Assembly: GCF_900104415.1 (NCBI RefSeq)
Contig: NZ_FMXR01000006.1
Coordinates: 228,927-292,926 of the forward strand
Length of the DNA: 64,000 bases
Direction: 5' to 3'
Source: Eubacterium oxidoreducens
Lineage (GTDB): Bacteria; Bacillota; Clostridia; Lachnospirales; Lachnospiraceae
Shown here piece by piece: positions 8,842 through 18,497 of this stretch (position 1 is its first letter; the number at the start of each line of letters is the position of its first letter). The notes beneath the pieces were generated by a model, which searched no databases, was not told where the DNA came from, and worked only from the letters and a program-made list of their open reading frames with translations. The position numbers and the translations under genes were made by a program.

Positions 8842-10884
8842 TTAGCCGGTCACCATCCCTACAGACTGCAATTCAACATTAGATTCGATTTCGTTATAAG
8901 AAACGACGATAAGGTCTCGAAAATAGTCTTCAGTCATTTTTTTAAAATATAATCGAACAATCGGTGATGTCACAATAATCGGCATCTTACCGATGTTTTC
9001 TAGCTTGGCAATTTCATTTTCCACAGAAGATATGATTGCCTTTGATCGTTCCGGATCCAGTGTCAGATAAGCTCCTTGTTCTGTCTGTTTCACGGAATTC
9101 ATAATATCCTGCTCAACTTTCGGATCTAGTGTCACAACACTGGTCGTTTCATTCGCAGGAAAATATTTTGCAGAGATTGCAGGCGCCAAAGCCTGTCTTA
9201 CATACTCTGTCAAAACATCAGTATCTCTAGTTGTTGCCGCATGATCTGCCAATGTCTCAAAAATCGTCAAAAGATCACGAATCGACAAATCTTCTTTTAA
9301 CATATTTTGAAGTACTTTTTGAACTTCACCAAGTCCTAGAAGTTTTGGTATAAGTTCATCCACCAGTACCGGATTGGTCTCTTTGAGATTATCTACAAGA
9401 TTTTGAACATCCTGTCTTGTAAGCAACTCAGAAATATGAGATCTAACAACTTCCGTCAAATGAGTTGCAATAATTGACGGAGGGTCTACTACCGTATAAC
9501 CAAGCGTTTCCGCTCGTTCTCTTTGCGATTCCGTAATCCAGATCGCAGGCAGGTGGAACGATGGTTCAAATGTCGGAATACCATTAATCTCTTCTTCTAC
9601 ATATCCAGGATTCATTGCCATATAATGGTCAAATAAAATTTCACCTTCTGTCACCTGAACGCCTTTAATCTTAATTATATATTGATTCGGATTAAGTTGG
9701 ATATTATCACGCAGACGAATGATTGGTACAACGGTACCAAGTTCAAGTGCAATCTGTCTTCGAATCATTACAACACGATCCAGCAAATCTCCTCCTTGAT
9801 TGACATCCGCAAGCGGAATAATTCCATAACCAAACTCAAGCTCGATCGGATCAACGGATAACAATGATACCACATTCTCGGGTTTTCGAATTTCTTCTGC
9901 CTCTGTTTCAGCAGTTTCCACCTCTTCTTCGATTGCTTCAATTCCAAGATCCTTTTCGACTTTTCTCGCAACAACTATAAATACAACTCCCAATGGAACA
10001 AAAAGCACAATGGAAAGCGGTGTCACAATTCCCAGCAAACACAATGTTGCGCCTACAATATAAAGCACCTTTGGCACTCCAAACAACTGACTTATTAAAG
10101 TCGTTCCAAAATCAGCTTCTTTTGATCCCTTGGTTACAAGAATACCTGTTGAAAGCGAAATTAACAGCGACGGAATCTGCGAAACCAATCCATCACCAAT
10201 TGTCAAAAGCCCATAGGTATTAAGCGCTTCTTGAATTTCCGTTCCACCCATTACACCGGTTATAATTCCACCTATCAAATTGATAAAGGTGATAATCAGT
10301 CCGGCCATGGCATCTCCCTTTACATACTTCGTAGCACCGTCCATAGCGCCAAAGAAGCTGGATTCTTTTTGAATCTTGGCTCTTTGCTGTTTGGCTTCTT
10401 CATCTGTAATTGCACCGGTATTCAAATCCGCGTCAATAGCCATCTGTTTACCGGGCATCGCATCAAGTGTAAATCTAGCTGTTACCTCAGCAACACGTTC
10501 AGAACCTTTATTAATAACCAAGAACTGAATAATTAGCAAAATAACGAAAATAATTGCTCCTACAATCAGACTAGAGCCACCAACAAATTGACCAAACGTT
10601 GTTACAACATTTCCCGGGTTTCCCGTTGTAAGAATCAATCTGGTAGATGATACATTTAACGAAATACGATAAATCGTTGTAAACAAAAGCAAGGTCGGGA
10701 AAAAGGACATGTCCAAAACTTCTTGCACAAATAATGAATTGAATAAAATTGCAAGTGCTAACGCAATATTAAACGCCAGCATCACATCTAGAAGTAACGA
10801 AGGGATAGGTATAATAAAGAATAATACAGCAGCTAAAAGAAATGCACCAATTCCTATATCGGCTTTTTTCAATCCACCTGGCAT
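8842..10884 (-). CDS. flhA: Flagellar export gate protein FlhA
   Basis: FlhA is the large membrane and cytoplasmic ring of the flagellar type III export gate. The 680-residue protein has about eight membrane segments in its first 330 residues, the FHIPEP-family signature RFTLDAMPGKQMAIDADLN at residues 138-154, and a long C-terminal cytoplasmic domain that docks export chaperones. A Glu-rich linker (EEEVETAETEAEE, about residues 318-330) joins the two halves. Its stop codon abuts the flhF start with no gap, so flhF is translated from ribosomes leaving flhA. The RBS is GGAGGGG. Confidence 0.97.
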   Translation of the reverse strand: MPGGLKKADIGIGAFLLAAVLFFIIPIPSLLLDVMLAFNIALALAILFNSLFVQEVLDMSFFPTLLLFTTIYRISLNVSSTRLILTTGNPGNVVTTFGQFVGGSSLIVGAIIFVILLIIQFLVINKGSERVAEVTARFTLDAMPGKQMAIDADLNTGAITDEEAKQQRAKIQKESSFFGAMDGATKYVKGDAMAGLIITFINLIGGIITGVMGGTEIQEALNTYGLLTIGDGLVSQIPSLLISLSTGILVTKGSKEADFGTTLISQLFGVPKVLYIVGATLCLLGIVTPLSIVLFVPLGVVFIVVARKVEKDLGIEAIEEEVETAETEAEEIRKPENVVSLLSVDPIELEFGYGIIPLADVNQGGDLLDRVVMIRRQIALELGTVVPIIRLRDNIQLNPNQYIIKIKGVQVTEGEILFDHYMAMNPGYVEEEINGIPTFEPSFHLPAIWITESQRERAETLGYTVVDPPSIIATHLTEVVRSHISELLTRQDVQNLVDNLKETNPVLVDELIPKLLGLGEVQKVLQNMLKEDLSIRDLLTIFETLADHAATTRDTDVLTEYVRQALAPAISAKYFPANETTSVVTLDPKVEQDIMNSVKQTEQGAYLTLDPERSKAIISSVENEIAKLENIGKMPIIVTSPIVRLYFKKMTEDYFRDLIVVSYNEIESNVELQSVGMVTG

Positions 10885-10912
10885 ACCTTCCCCTCCTCTC
10901 TTAATTCTCTAC

Positions 10913-12058
10913 TTAAATTCTATTCTTTGTTTTATAAATCACCGCAAGTATCTCTGCCACTGCCTGATACAACTCAGGAGGAATCTCCGCTCCAATTTCA
11001 ACATTTGTATAAAGCATTCTTGCAAGTGGTTTATTTTCCACAATATCAACCTTATTTTCTTTTGCTATTTCCTTGATTTTCATTGCCAGATATTCTTCTC
11101 CCTTGGCAACGACTATCGGAGCTTTCGAAACAGCATCATCATACTTTAATGCAACTGCAATATGCGTCGGATTGGTGATAATAACATCTGCAGAAGGAAC
11201 ATCGCTCATCATACGTCTTTGCGAAGCCTCACGCATTCTCTGGCGCTGTCGGCCTTTGATCTGCGGATCTCCTTCCGTATTCTTCATTTCATCCTTCACT
11301 TCCTGCTTGGTCATCTTCATATCATTATTAAACTTACGATATTCGTAAATCCAATCAACAAGACCAACAACCAGATAAACTGCAGAAATCGCCAGTCCAG
11401 TATTAATAATAACCTGTCCAACCAAAATTACAGCTTGTTCTAGTTCAATATCATAAAGCAGAAAAATCTGATTAATCTGCCCTTTTAATACTGCATATGC
11501 TACAAGTGCAATAACTCCCAGTTTCAATATTGATTTCAAAAGTTCAAACAAGGAATCCTTTGAAACAATTTTCTTAATACCATTTGCCGGATTAAACTTT
11601 TTTAAATCCGGTTTTAAGGGCTTTGTCGTAAACAAAATCCCCTTCATCATAAACACATTTATTCCAACCGCAACCGCAACTCCCATTCCAAAAAAAGGAA
11701 GAGAAATTACGATAATTTTAAGACATGCCTCGGATGCCAAAAGATTCGTACTTTTATAAGTAAAACCTCCGTGATTATCAACCAAAAGATCCGGTATTTT
11801 ATTGTAAAAATAACTAAACAAATTAAGCAAGCCATTTGCAACATAAGCCATAAACAGTTTCATTACCAAAAACAGACCTAAAAGTTCCACGGCTGATGTT
11901 AATTCTTTACTTTTTGCAACTTTTCCATCTTTCCGGGCATCATCCAGCTTTTTTTGAGTCGCCGGCTCCGTCTTCTCACCGCCGGGTCCTTCTTTTGCAA
12001 ATCGCTGAAGGTCATATGCCAATAACGGAATATAATTCTCCCTTGTCTCTATCTCCAT
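10913..12058 (-). CDS. flhB: Flagellar export substrate-specificity switch FlhB
   Basis: FlhB switches the export apparatus from rod/hook to filament substrates after cleaving itself. From the ATG at 12058 (AGGGAAT upstream) the protein has 381 residues: a conserved start GEKTEPATQKKLDDARKDG, four membrane segments (about 55-75, 115-135, 180-200, 215-235), a basic linker, and the autocleavage motif NPTH at residues 296-299 in DVIITNPTHIAVALKY. An earlier in-frame start at 12100 would overlap fliR and lacks family-like sequence. The gene order fliR-flhB-flhA is the common one. Confidence 0.96.
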   Translation of the reverse strand: MEIETRENYIPLLAYDLQRFAKEGPGGEKTEPATQKKLDDARKDGKVAKSKELTSAVELLGLFLVMKLFMAYVANGLLNLFSYFYNKIPDLLVDNHGGFTYKSTNLLASEACLKIIVISLPFFGMGVAVAVGINVFMMKGILFTTKPLKPDLKKFNPANGIKKIVSKDSLFELLKSILKLGVIALVAYAVLKGQINQIFLLYDIELEQAVILVGQVIINTGLAISAVYLVVGLVDWIYEYRKFNNDMKMTKQEVKDEMKNTEGDPQIKGRQRQRMREASQRRMMSDVPSADVIITNPTHIAVALKYDDAVSKAPIVVAKGEEYLAMKIKEIAKENKVDIVENKPLARMLYTNVEIGAEIPPELYQAVAEILAVIYKTKNRI

Positions 12059-12071
12059 AATATTCCCTGCG

Positions 12072-12851
12072 TCAGTACATCGATTTAATAAACATAACAA
12101 TCATCTGTTTTATCTCTGTATTTATATACGATGCAATATAAGGTAATAAAAATATCGTTAAAAACATTGTCGCAAGTCCGGCCAAAAGTTTTATCTGGAT
12201 GCCGACAGAAAACATATTCATCTGCGGTGATACTTTTGCCATTATTCCTAAAATACAATTCATTACCATTACCACCGCAAAAACCGGAAGCATAATTCGA
12301 AATCCAATTGACATAAGATCCGTCATATATCGGATCAAAGCAGTGAGTAAATTATCCCACTCAAAGCTTGCTGCGCCAATCGGAATTAATGTGTAAGACT
12401 CCGAAAAAGCAGCAATCAGATATCCAATCAAATCGCTTACCAGCAATAACAAAAGTACAAAATAATTGTATAACATTCCGGAAATCGTGACTGTCATTCT
12501 AGTAGACGGATCATACTCCGTTGCCATCGCCAGACCAATCTCCGTATCAATCATATGACCTGCAAATAAAACAATAGAATTACACAAATTTGCCGCAAAT
12601 CCAATCAGCAATCCGGTAATTCCTTCCTTTACTACAAGTACAGAATATCCAAACATGCCTGCATAATCAATCTCCGTTGACGGAACAACATTATACAAAA
12701 CAATGGTAAAAAACAGTGCGAATCCTGCCTTTATCCTTGTTGGAACGTTTGTCTGCCCCAAAAGTGGAGCAACCGCCACAAACATAGATACTCGTACTAG
12801 AATTAATACAAAATATTGAATTTCTTCGAGTGTGAATGAGTAGTTAACCAT
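12072..12851 (-). CDS. fliR: Flagellar export gate protein FliR
   Basis: FliR is a multi-pass membrane subunit of the export gate core (FliP5-FliQ4-FliR1). The 259-residue protein has about six hydrophobic segments and family-like stretches such as FVAVAPLLGQTNVPTRIKAG near the N-terminus and MNCILGIMAKVSPQMNMFSVG near residues 190-212. Length is normal for FliR. It lies 8 bases after fliQ and 13 bases before flhB. Confidence 0.95.
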   Translation of the reverse strand: MVNYSFTLEEIQYFVLILVRVSMFVAVAPLLGQTNVPTRIKAGFALFFTIVLYNVVPSTEIDYAGMFGYSVLVVKEGITGLLIGFAANLCNSIVLFAGHMIDTEIGLAMATEYDPSTRMTVTISGMLYNYFVLLLLLVSDLIGYLIAAFSESYTLIPIGAASFEWDNLLTALIRYMTDLMSIGFRIMLPVFAVVMVMNCILGIMAKVSPQMNMFSVGIQIKLLAGLATMFLTIFLLPYIASYINTEIKQMIVMFIKSMY

Positions 12852-12859
12852 AAATCATC

Positions 12860-13132
12860 TTATCTTAAATACACGCTAAAATTTTGCCATAGGTCCGTCA
12901 TAAACGTTGTAATGTGATTTAAAATGAACGATCCAAATATCATAATACTGGCAAAAACAGCAATAATCTTAGGTACGAACGTAAGAGTCTGTTCCTGAAT
13001 CGATGTTACTGTCTGAAATATACTTACAACCAGTCCAACCACAAGTGAAACAAGAAGTGGCGGAGCCGCAGCTATAATAATTGTATAAATAGCTTCTCTT
13101 GCTATGTCAAGCACCTGGGCTTCTGTAATCAT
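12860..13132 (-). CDS. fliQ: Flagellar export gate protein FliQ
   Basis: FliQ is a small two-helix subunit of the export gate. I place the start at the ATG at 13132, giving 90 residues beginning MITEAQVLDIAREAIYT, because GAGAGG lies the right distance upstream; a GTG three codons earlier sits inside that ribosome site. Two membrane hairpin helices cover about residues 14-42 and 50-75, with the family stretch VSIFQTVTSIQEQTLTFVPK between and after them. Confidence 0.95.
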   Translation of the reverse strand: MITEAQVLDIAREAIYTIIIAAAPPLLVSLVVGLVVSIFQTVTSIQEQTLTFVPKIIAVFASIMIFGSFILNHITTFMTDLWQNFSVYLR

Positions 13133-13181
13133 TTCTTTCACCTCTCATAAATCCGGACAGAAATACAAACTCTCTGCCCGG

Positions 13182-14045
13182 TTAATAGAACGTCTTAACA
13201 AGATTCCCTATCACAAGATTCCATCCGTCTGCCAATATAAACAATAAAATCTTAAACGGCATCGAAATGGTCGTTGGCGGTAGCATCATCATTCCCATCG
13301 ACATAAGAATAGACGAAACCACCATATCAATGATAATAAACGGAATATAAATCAAAAATCCTATGATAAATGCAGTTCTAAGCTCACTAACTATAAAGCT
13401 TGGAATCAAAACTGTAACTGAAATATCATCTAAATTTTCCGGATCATAAGTGACATCTGCGATTTCACAAAACATCTTCAAATCTTTCGCCTGCGTTTGT
13501 TCATACATAAATTCGCGAAGCGGCTGCATTCCTATCTCAAAAGCCTCTTCTTGCGTAATTTCTCCCGCATCAAGCGGTTTAATAGCCTCCTCATTTATCT
13601 GGCTGAATATCGGTGCCATGATGAATAAGGTTAAAAATAACGCAAGCCCAATCAAAACCTGATTGGGCGGCGCGGTTTGCGTACCAATCGCCGAACGCAC
13701 AAAATGTAAAACAATGATAATCCTCGTAAAAGAGGTAAGCATAATCAAGATAGACGGAGCAAGCGAAATCACTGTTAACACAAGCAGGATTCTAATTGCC
13801 CCCGACAAACTGCCACTATCGTTGTTATATACAATTGAAATTCCATTGTTTAAATCATCTGACGCATCCGCTGCACCACTCGTAGAGTCCACCTGCAAAT
13901 CCTGTAAAGCATCCGCAGCAGCGGCTGCATCAGATTCAGTGGCGTAAGCATGTGTTGGCGAAAATGCAAAAGCAATTGTCAAAACCAGTACAAATATTGC
14001 AAAAACAACTGATGCACTACAATAAAACTTTTTTATCTTATTCAT
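13182..14045 (-). CDS. fliP: Flagellar export gate protein FliP
   Basis: FliP forms the core of the export gate. The 287-residue protein starts with a signal peptide (about residues 1-36, ending near THAYATE), then an Ala/Asp/Ser-rich stretch of about 45 residues, then the conserved FliP body with [40 protein letters not shown] and a C-terminal [19 protein letters not shown]. Signal-peptide cleavage is known for FliP. It lies five bases after fliO. Confidence 0.96.
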   Translation of the reverse strand: MNKIKKFYCSASVVFAIFVLVLTIAFAFSPTHAYATESDAAAAADALQDLQVDSTSGAADASDDLNNGISIVYNNDSGSLSGAIRILLVLTVISLAPSILIMLTSFTRIIIVLHFVRSAIGTQTAPPNQVLIGLALFLTLFIMAPIFSQINEEAIKPLDAGEITQEEAFEIGMQPLREFMYEQTQAKDLKMFCEIADVTYDPENLDDISVTVLIPSFIVSELRTAFIIGFLIYIPFIIIDMVVSSILMSMGMMMLPPTTISMPFKILLFILADGWNLVIGNLVKTFY

Positions 14046-14049
14046 TTTC

Positions 14050-14433
14050 CTATTTTTTCGGCAACGTATCTTTGAATTTAGCCATTACCTCATTAAGTGT
14101 TTTACCAAAAGCAGTATTACCAGTGTTCTTAGAGCGCTTTAAGGCCTCTCCCTCTTCTTTCGTAATCTGCCCTAGCATTGATACGTTATCTTTCGAAAGA
14201 GCAATCACATAATATTCATCAACAACTTGCACAATCTGAATATACTTATTATTTCCTATTTTCATCGCTTCAATCACTTGAATATGACTTCCTGCAATCC
14301 TACCTTTTTGGTAATTGGCAAGTAACTTTGTTGTCACAACCGTAATCACAAGCACAAAAACAAAAATCACAAGTACTTCAATCAACTGCACCGCCGAATT
14401 TTGCGTTGCTCCTAAAAATATCAAATTATCCAA
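14050..14433 (-). CDS. fliO: FliO/FliZ-type export assembly protein
   Basis: FliO helps assemble FliP into the export gate and is not itself in the final core. The 127-residue protein has one membrane segment near residues 18-40 and a cytoplasmic domain with the SH3-like stretch [36 protein letters not shown] broken here only for description: the recognisable core is [18 protein letters not shown]. The start codon overlaps the end of cheY by eight bases. FliO is poorly conserved, so the call leans on topology and on its place directly before fliP. Confidence 0.88.
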   Translation of the reverse strand: MDNLIFLGATQNSAVQLIEVLVIFVFVLVITVVTTKLLANYQKGRIAGSHIQVIEAMKIGNNKYIQIVQVVDEYYVIALSKDNVSMLGQITKEEGEALKRSKNTGNTAFGKTLNEVMAKFKDTLPKK

Positions 14434-14788
14434 TTACTTTTTTTACAGCCTCAAGAACACGGTCAGCCTGGAATGGTTTTACGATAAAATCTTTCGCACC
14501 TGACTGGATTGCTTCGATAACCATTGCCTGCTGTCCCATAGCAGAACACATAATAATGCTTGCTCCCGCATCTGATTCTTTAATCTTCTTCAACGCCTGA
14601 ATGCCATCCATTTCCGGCATTGTAATATCCATAAGAACAAGATCCGGTTTTGTCTCAGCGTACTTCTCAACAGCTTTTGCACCGTTTTCAGCTTCTCCCG
14701 CAATCTCATAGCCATTCTTTGTAAGAATGTCCTTAATCATCATTCTCATAAATGCTGCATCATCACAAATCAAAACACTTTTTGCCAT
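14426..14788 (-). CDS. cheY: Chemotaxis response regulator CheY
   Basis: CheY is phosphorylated by CheA and binds the flagellar switch. This 120-residue single receiver domain has the acidic pair D9/D10, phospho-acceptor D54 in VLMDITMPEMDG, a Ser/Thr switch region (IIMCSAMGQQ) and the conserved Lys in FIVKPF. It is encoded inside the operon right after fliY, whose product removes phosphate from CheY-P, as in Bacillus subtilis. Confidence 0.96.
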   Translation of the reverse strand: MAKSVLICDDAAFMRMMIKDILTKNGYEIAGEAENGAKAVEKYAETKPDLVLMDITMPEMDGIQALKKIKESDAGASIIMCSAMGQQAMVIEAIQSGAKDFIVKPFQADRVLEAVKKVIG

Positions 14789-14834
14789 AGTTTCTTCTCC
14801 TCTATAATTTAGTATGCATATTGAATTTATCTCA

Positions 14835-14850
14835 AATGACTTACGTCATT
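14835..14850 (-). repeat. Short perfect inverted repeat just after fliY
   Basis: The 6-bp arms AATGAC and GTCATT flank four bases, directly downstream of the fliY stop codon. No U-tract follows on the minus strand, so it is not a normal terminator. It may be an RNA-processing or stability hairpin in the 67-base gap before cheY, or chance. Confidence 0.35.
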
Positions 14851-14855
14851 ATTGA

Positions 14856-16040
14856 TCACTCTGTTACAATTTCGGTAATTCTCACACCGAAACTTTCTTC
14901 AATTACTACCACTTCGCCTTTTGCTACATATTTACCATTAACCAAAATATCAATCGGCTCACCGGCAATTTTATTTAATTCTATAATAGTACCCGGCGCA
15001 AAATCAAGTATCTCCTGAATTGATTTTGTTGTTCGCCCAAGCTCAACAGTTACATCGAGTGGTACATCCATAATCAAATCAATATTCTCCGGCTGAACGA
15101 AATTATTTGCCGCCGGATTAAATGCGCCAAATTGTGCCGGCTGAACCGTAACCGGTTGCTGATACATCATCTGCGACATATCCGGCTGCATCATAGGCAT
15201 TCCCATAGGTTGTGCACCCGGTGCCGGTTGTGGCGGTGGCGTAGTTGCCTGTGGTTGCAGCGCCGGAGCTGGTGCCGGAGCCGGTGCCGGTTGTGGCGGT
15301 GGTGCTGGTGCTTCTTGTTCTTGCGCAGCTTCTCCACCACCTTGCATCGTATTCATAAAGCTTTCTACCATTAATCTGGCAAATGAATATGGATACAATT
15401 GCATAATCTCACTATCAACCAAATCGCCAATCAACATCTTAAAGGAAATCTTTACAAATTTACCTGTCAAAAACTCATCGATTGATGCTTCATCCATATC
15501 CTCAGCCAAATCAATCAAGTCCGCAATCGGCGGGCTGATATCAATTGTCTTATTCAGCATTGATGATAATGAAGTTGCGGAAGATCCCATCATCTGGTTC
15601 ATCGCCTCACTGATTGCACTAAGGTGCAACTCACCGAGTTCCCCATCCGTATTGGTTCCGTCTCCTCCCATCATCAAATCTGTAATAATTTTAACATCAT
15701 TCTCTTTTAAAACCAAGAGGTTGCTTCCATCAAGTCCAACGGTATAAGCAATTCGAATAAATACACACGGTCTCTCATACTGATCTACAATATCATCCCA
15801 CGTGCATTCTGTTACTACCGGCGTTGAAATCTCAACCTTGCGATTCACCAACGAAAATAGTGTCGTTGCAGCAGTTCCCATACTAATATTCGCAACTTCT
15901 CCGATAGCATCTCTATCACTCTCCGTCAAAACATTACCATCCTCCGCCGCTTCCGATGCATCAGATGCGCCGGTCGAATCTTCTGAGCCTGCTTGATTCA
16001 ATAATGCATTTATTTCTTCTTGTGACAGAACTCCATCCAT
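14856..16040 (-). CDS. fliY: Flagellar switch phosphatase FliY (CheC-FliN fusion)
   Basis: FliY replaces FliN in the C-ring of Firmicutes and dephosphorylates CheY-P at the switch. The 394-residue protein starts with a CheY-binding peptide (GVLSQEEINALLNQAG), followed by a CheC-like domain (about residues 35-230) with two phosphatase-type helices, DAIGEVANISMGTA and LSAISEAMNQMMGSSA. A linker very rich in Pro, Ala and Gln covers about 235-310. The C-terminal FliN/SpoA domain (about 320-390) contains DVPLDVTVELGRTTKSI. The gene follows fliM by three bases. Confidence 0.96.
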   Translation of the reverse strand: MDGVLSQEEINALLNQAGSEDSTGASDASEAAEDGNVLTESDRDAIGEVANISMGTAATTLFSLVNRKVEISTPVVTECTWDDIVDQYERPCVFIRIAYTVGLDGSNLLVLKENDVKIITDLMMGGDGTNTDGELGELHLSAISEAMNQMMGSSATSLSSMLNKTIDISPPIADLIDLAEDMDEASIDEFLTGKFVKISFKMLIGDLVDSEIMQLYPYSFARLMVESFMNTMQGGGEAAQEQEAPAPPPQPAPAPAPAPALQPQATTPPPQPAPGAQPMGMPMMQPDMSQMMYQQPVTVQPAQFGAFNPAANNFVQPENIDLIMDVPLDVTVELGRTTKSIQEILDFAPGTIIELNKIAGEPIDILVNGKYVAKGEVVVIEESFGVRITEIVTE

Positions 16041-16043
16041 TCC

Positions 16044-17024
16044 CTACTGCTCCTCTCTGATGATCGATGTAACACGTACAGCATAATCCTTTTGGGCTGT
16101 TCCCGGAAGTGCTTTAAATTTACGGATATTTCCAACATATACATCCATTTCATCATTAACTTTAGAATCTAGTCGAATAATATCACCAACTTGCAGGCCA
16201 ACAAAATCGCTGACAGATATCACGCTTTTCCCAAGAACCGCTTTTAGCGGAACCGGTGCTTTATTCAGCATACCCTCAATTTCGGCCTTATAAGTATCAT
16301 TTTCTCCATTTTGCATCGTTGAATACCAAAACTTAGTATTCAACTTATCAATAACATCTTCCAAAGTGATAAACGGCAAACATACATTCATAAGTCCGTC
16401 AACATCACCAATCTTGATGTCAATTGTCACAATCGCAATCATTTCATTCGGTGAAATAAACTGCGCGAACTGAGAATTCGTTTCAATTCGCTCCAACCTT
16501 GGATGAATCTCCACAACATTTTCCCAAGGTTCCTCCAACAAATTCACACACGCGACCATAATTCTTTCAATTATGAGCATCTCAATTTCCGAAAAATCAC
16601 GACTTTTTTCCAAAGGTTTTCCGGTTCCGCCAAGCATTCTGTCGACCATCGCAAATCCTAAATTGTCGGCAAGTTCAATAATAATAGTTCCGTTTAACGG
16701 TTCCATATTTACCACGCCCAGTATTACCGGATTAGAAAGTGCATTCGAAAATTCAGAATACGTAACTGCTTCCGAATTCATCACTTCCACCTGAACATTC
16801 TTACGCAAATAAACAGGCAGGTTTGTCGAAAGCAATCTTCCATAATGCTCAAAAATATTTTCCAATGTTCGAAGGTGCTCCTTTGAGAACTTCGCCGGTC
16901 TTGCAAAATCATAATTTTTTGCCTGTTTCTCGCCCGATTCTTTCATTTCATCCACATCAAGTTCTCCACTTGAAAGAGCTTGAAGTAAATTATCTATCTC
17001 ATTTTGCGATAAAACTTCACCCAC
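16044..17024 (-). CDS. fliM: Flagellar motor switch protein FliM
   Basis: FliM is the middle C-ring protein and main CheY-P receptor. The 326-residue protein has the N-terminal CheY-binding peptide LSQNEIDNLLQAL, a central CheC-like domain without the phosphatase Glu/Asn pair (SDFGLAM in other species; here LADNLGFAMVDRMLGG), and a C-terminal SpoA domain with VPLKAVLGKSVISVSDFV. Length and order are normal for the family. Confidence 0.96.
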   Translation of the reverse strand: MGEVLSQNEIDNLLQALSSGELDVDEMKESGEKQAKNYDFARPAKFSKEHLRTLENIFEHYGRLLSTNLPVYLRKNVQVEVMNSEAVTYSEFSNALSNPVILGVVNMEPLNGTIIIELADNLGFAMVDRMLGGTGKPLEKSRDFSEIEMLIIERIMVACVNLLEEPWENVVEIHPRLERIETNSQFAQFISPNEMIAIVTIDIKIGDVDGLMNVCLPFITLEDVIDKLNTKFWYSTMQNGENDTYKAEIEGMLNKAPVPLKAVLGKSVISVSDFVGLQVGDIIRLDSKVNDEMDVYVGNIRKFKALPGTAQKDYAVRVTSIIREEQ

Positions 17025-17057
17025 GAATTCTCACCACCTTTCCCTTATCTACTCACT

Positions 17058-17576
17058 TTATGACAATGTCACACTACCAAAGCTTACGCCGGTAAACACA
17101 GTCGAATCAAACTTTGTCTGAAGCGCTTCTAAAATTTCTTTTTTAATATCTGTCTGGTTGTTTTGCATTTCTTCTAACGTATGCGCTGAAACAACTTCAT
17201 TAATCAAATCCATAATAATTGTTGAATATGTTGAAAGATCTGTATATGTTTTAGCATCTTCATGTGTCGAATCCATTTCGATCGATACTGTAATAACTGC
17301 AAAATGCTGAGTTCCATCTCCGGAGTCTGCCAGATTAATGGTTATAGATTCTCCATCATTTACGGAATATGAAGTAATATTTTCCATCGAAACAGACTCA
17401 GACGTATCTACAGCAACGCCACCTTCCAAATCCAAATCGATTGCATCCGCAACCTTTGTAATCAGTTCATTAGCTTTTTGCGTCTCCGGAAGTATCGTGA
17501 TAACAAGCACCGCCGTCAGAGCAACATTTGCAAAACACAATACCAATATAATCAAGGTTAATAAATTCTTCTTCAT
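17058..17576 (-). CDS. fliL: FliL-family motor-associated membrane protein
   Basis: FliL surrounds or supports the stator units at the motor. This 172-residue protein has one membrane segment at about residues 6-27 and an extracytoplasmic domain ending with KKEILEALQTKFDSTVFTG, similar to the FliL C-terminus. It lies between motB and fliM, the usual place. Sequence conservation in this family is low, so the position carries part of the call. Confidence 0.9.
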   Translation of the reverse strand: MKKNLLTLIILVLCFANVALTAVLVITILPETQKANELITKVADAIDLDLEGGVAVDTSESVSMENITSYSVNDGESITINLADSGDGTQHFAVITVSIEMDSTHEDAKTYTDLSTYSTIIMDLINEVVSAHTLEEMQNNQTDIKKEILEALQTKFDSTVFTGVSFGSVTLS

Positions 17577-17591
17577 TGCAAGTCCTCTTTT

Positions 17592-18497
17592 CTATTCTTC
17601 CGAATAAAATGAATTATAAATATTAATTTCCACTCTTCTGTTTTTTGCTCTTCCCTTTGAAGTTGAATTATCTGCAATCGGCTCATACTCACCTCGACCG
17701 GACGCTTTCATCTTCGCAGGATCAAGGCTTGTTGTATCTGTCAGATACTCCATTACACTAAGTGCTCTAAACGCAGACAGTACATTGTTATTAGCATATT
17801 TCTCCGTACTGATTGGAACATTATCTGTATGTCCTTCAACTTCAATCGAATTACTATCATAATTTTCAAGAATCTTTCCAATCTTATCTACAAGTGTATA
17901 AGCTTCTTCTTTAATATCCGATTGTCCCGACTCAAATAATAGCGCTCCATTTAGCGTAAGTTGTACATACTGCGTTGTAAAATCAATCTTAACTCCGGAA
18001 GTAATACTTTCTTCTTCCATAAGTTCTTCAATCTTCTCAGCCATCTTTTCAGATTCCGCAAGGGCTTGTTCTTCAACAGATTCCTGAGCTTCTTTTTGCT
18101 GCTGAGCTTCACTTTGTGTCTGCTCCTCTTGTTTTAGAGCCTGATCTTGCGTTTCTGTTCCCTGTGAAGAATCTTCTTCCTCTTCATCTTCATTCTCAGG
18201 TGTTTGCTCTGTATTTCCATCCTCAGTTGTCGTCGCATCAAAATAAACATCAAAATTCTCCAGCTGACTAATACCGGATGAAATCAGTTGTCCATCACCT
18301 ACGGATGACCCTCCGGATGGCAAAACACTGAAACTGCTTTGTAATGAAGCGATAACCAATTGAAACTTTTCTGCATCAACCGTTGACATCGAGAACAGTA
18401 ACACGAAAAAGCAAAGCAATAGATTCATCAAATCACTAAATGTCGCCATCCATGCCGGCGAGCCTTTTGGTGGATCTTCTTGCGGTCTTTTAGCCAC
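17592..18497 (-). CDS. motB: Flagellar stator protein MotB
   Basis: MotB anchors the stator to peptidoglycan and carries the ion-conducting aspartate. The 301-residue protein has GSPAWMATFSDLMNLLLCFF at the N-terminus, with Asp22 as the ion-binding residue in the membrane helix (about 23-40), and an OmpA-like C-terminal domain with VEGHTDNVPI and SAFRALSVMEYL. Between them is an unusually long linker (about residues 90-165) of Glu, Gln and Ser with almost no hydrophobic residues. It shares one base with the motA stop. Whether protons or sodium drive it cannot be decided from what is seen. Confidence 0.96.
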   Translation of the reverse strand: MAKRPQEDPPKGSPAWMATFSDLMNLLLCFFVLLFSMSTVDAEKFQLVIASLQSSFSVLPSGGSSVGDGQLISSGISQLENFDVYFDATTTEDGNTEQTPENEDEEEEDSSQGTETQDQALKQEEQTQSEAQQQKEAQESVEEQALAESEKMAEKIEELMEEESITSGVKIDFTTQYVQLTLNGALLFESGQSDIKEEAYTLVDKIGKILENYDSNSIEVEGHTDNVPISTEKYANNNVLSAFRALSVMEYLTDTTSLDPAKMKASGRGEYEPIADNSTSKGRAKNRRVEINIYNSFYSEE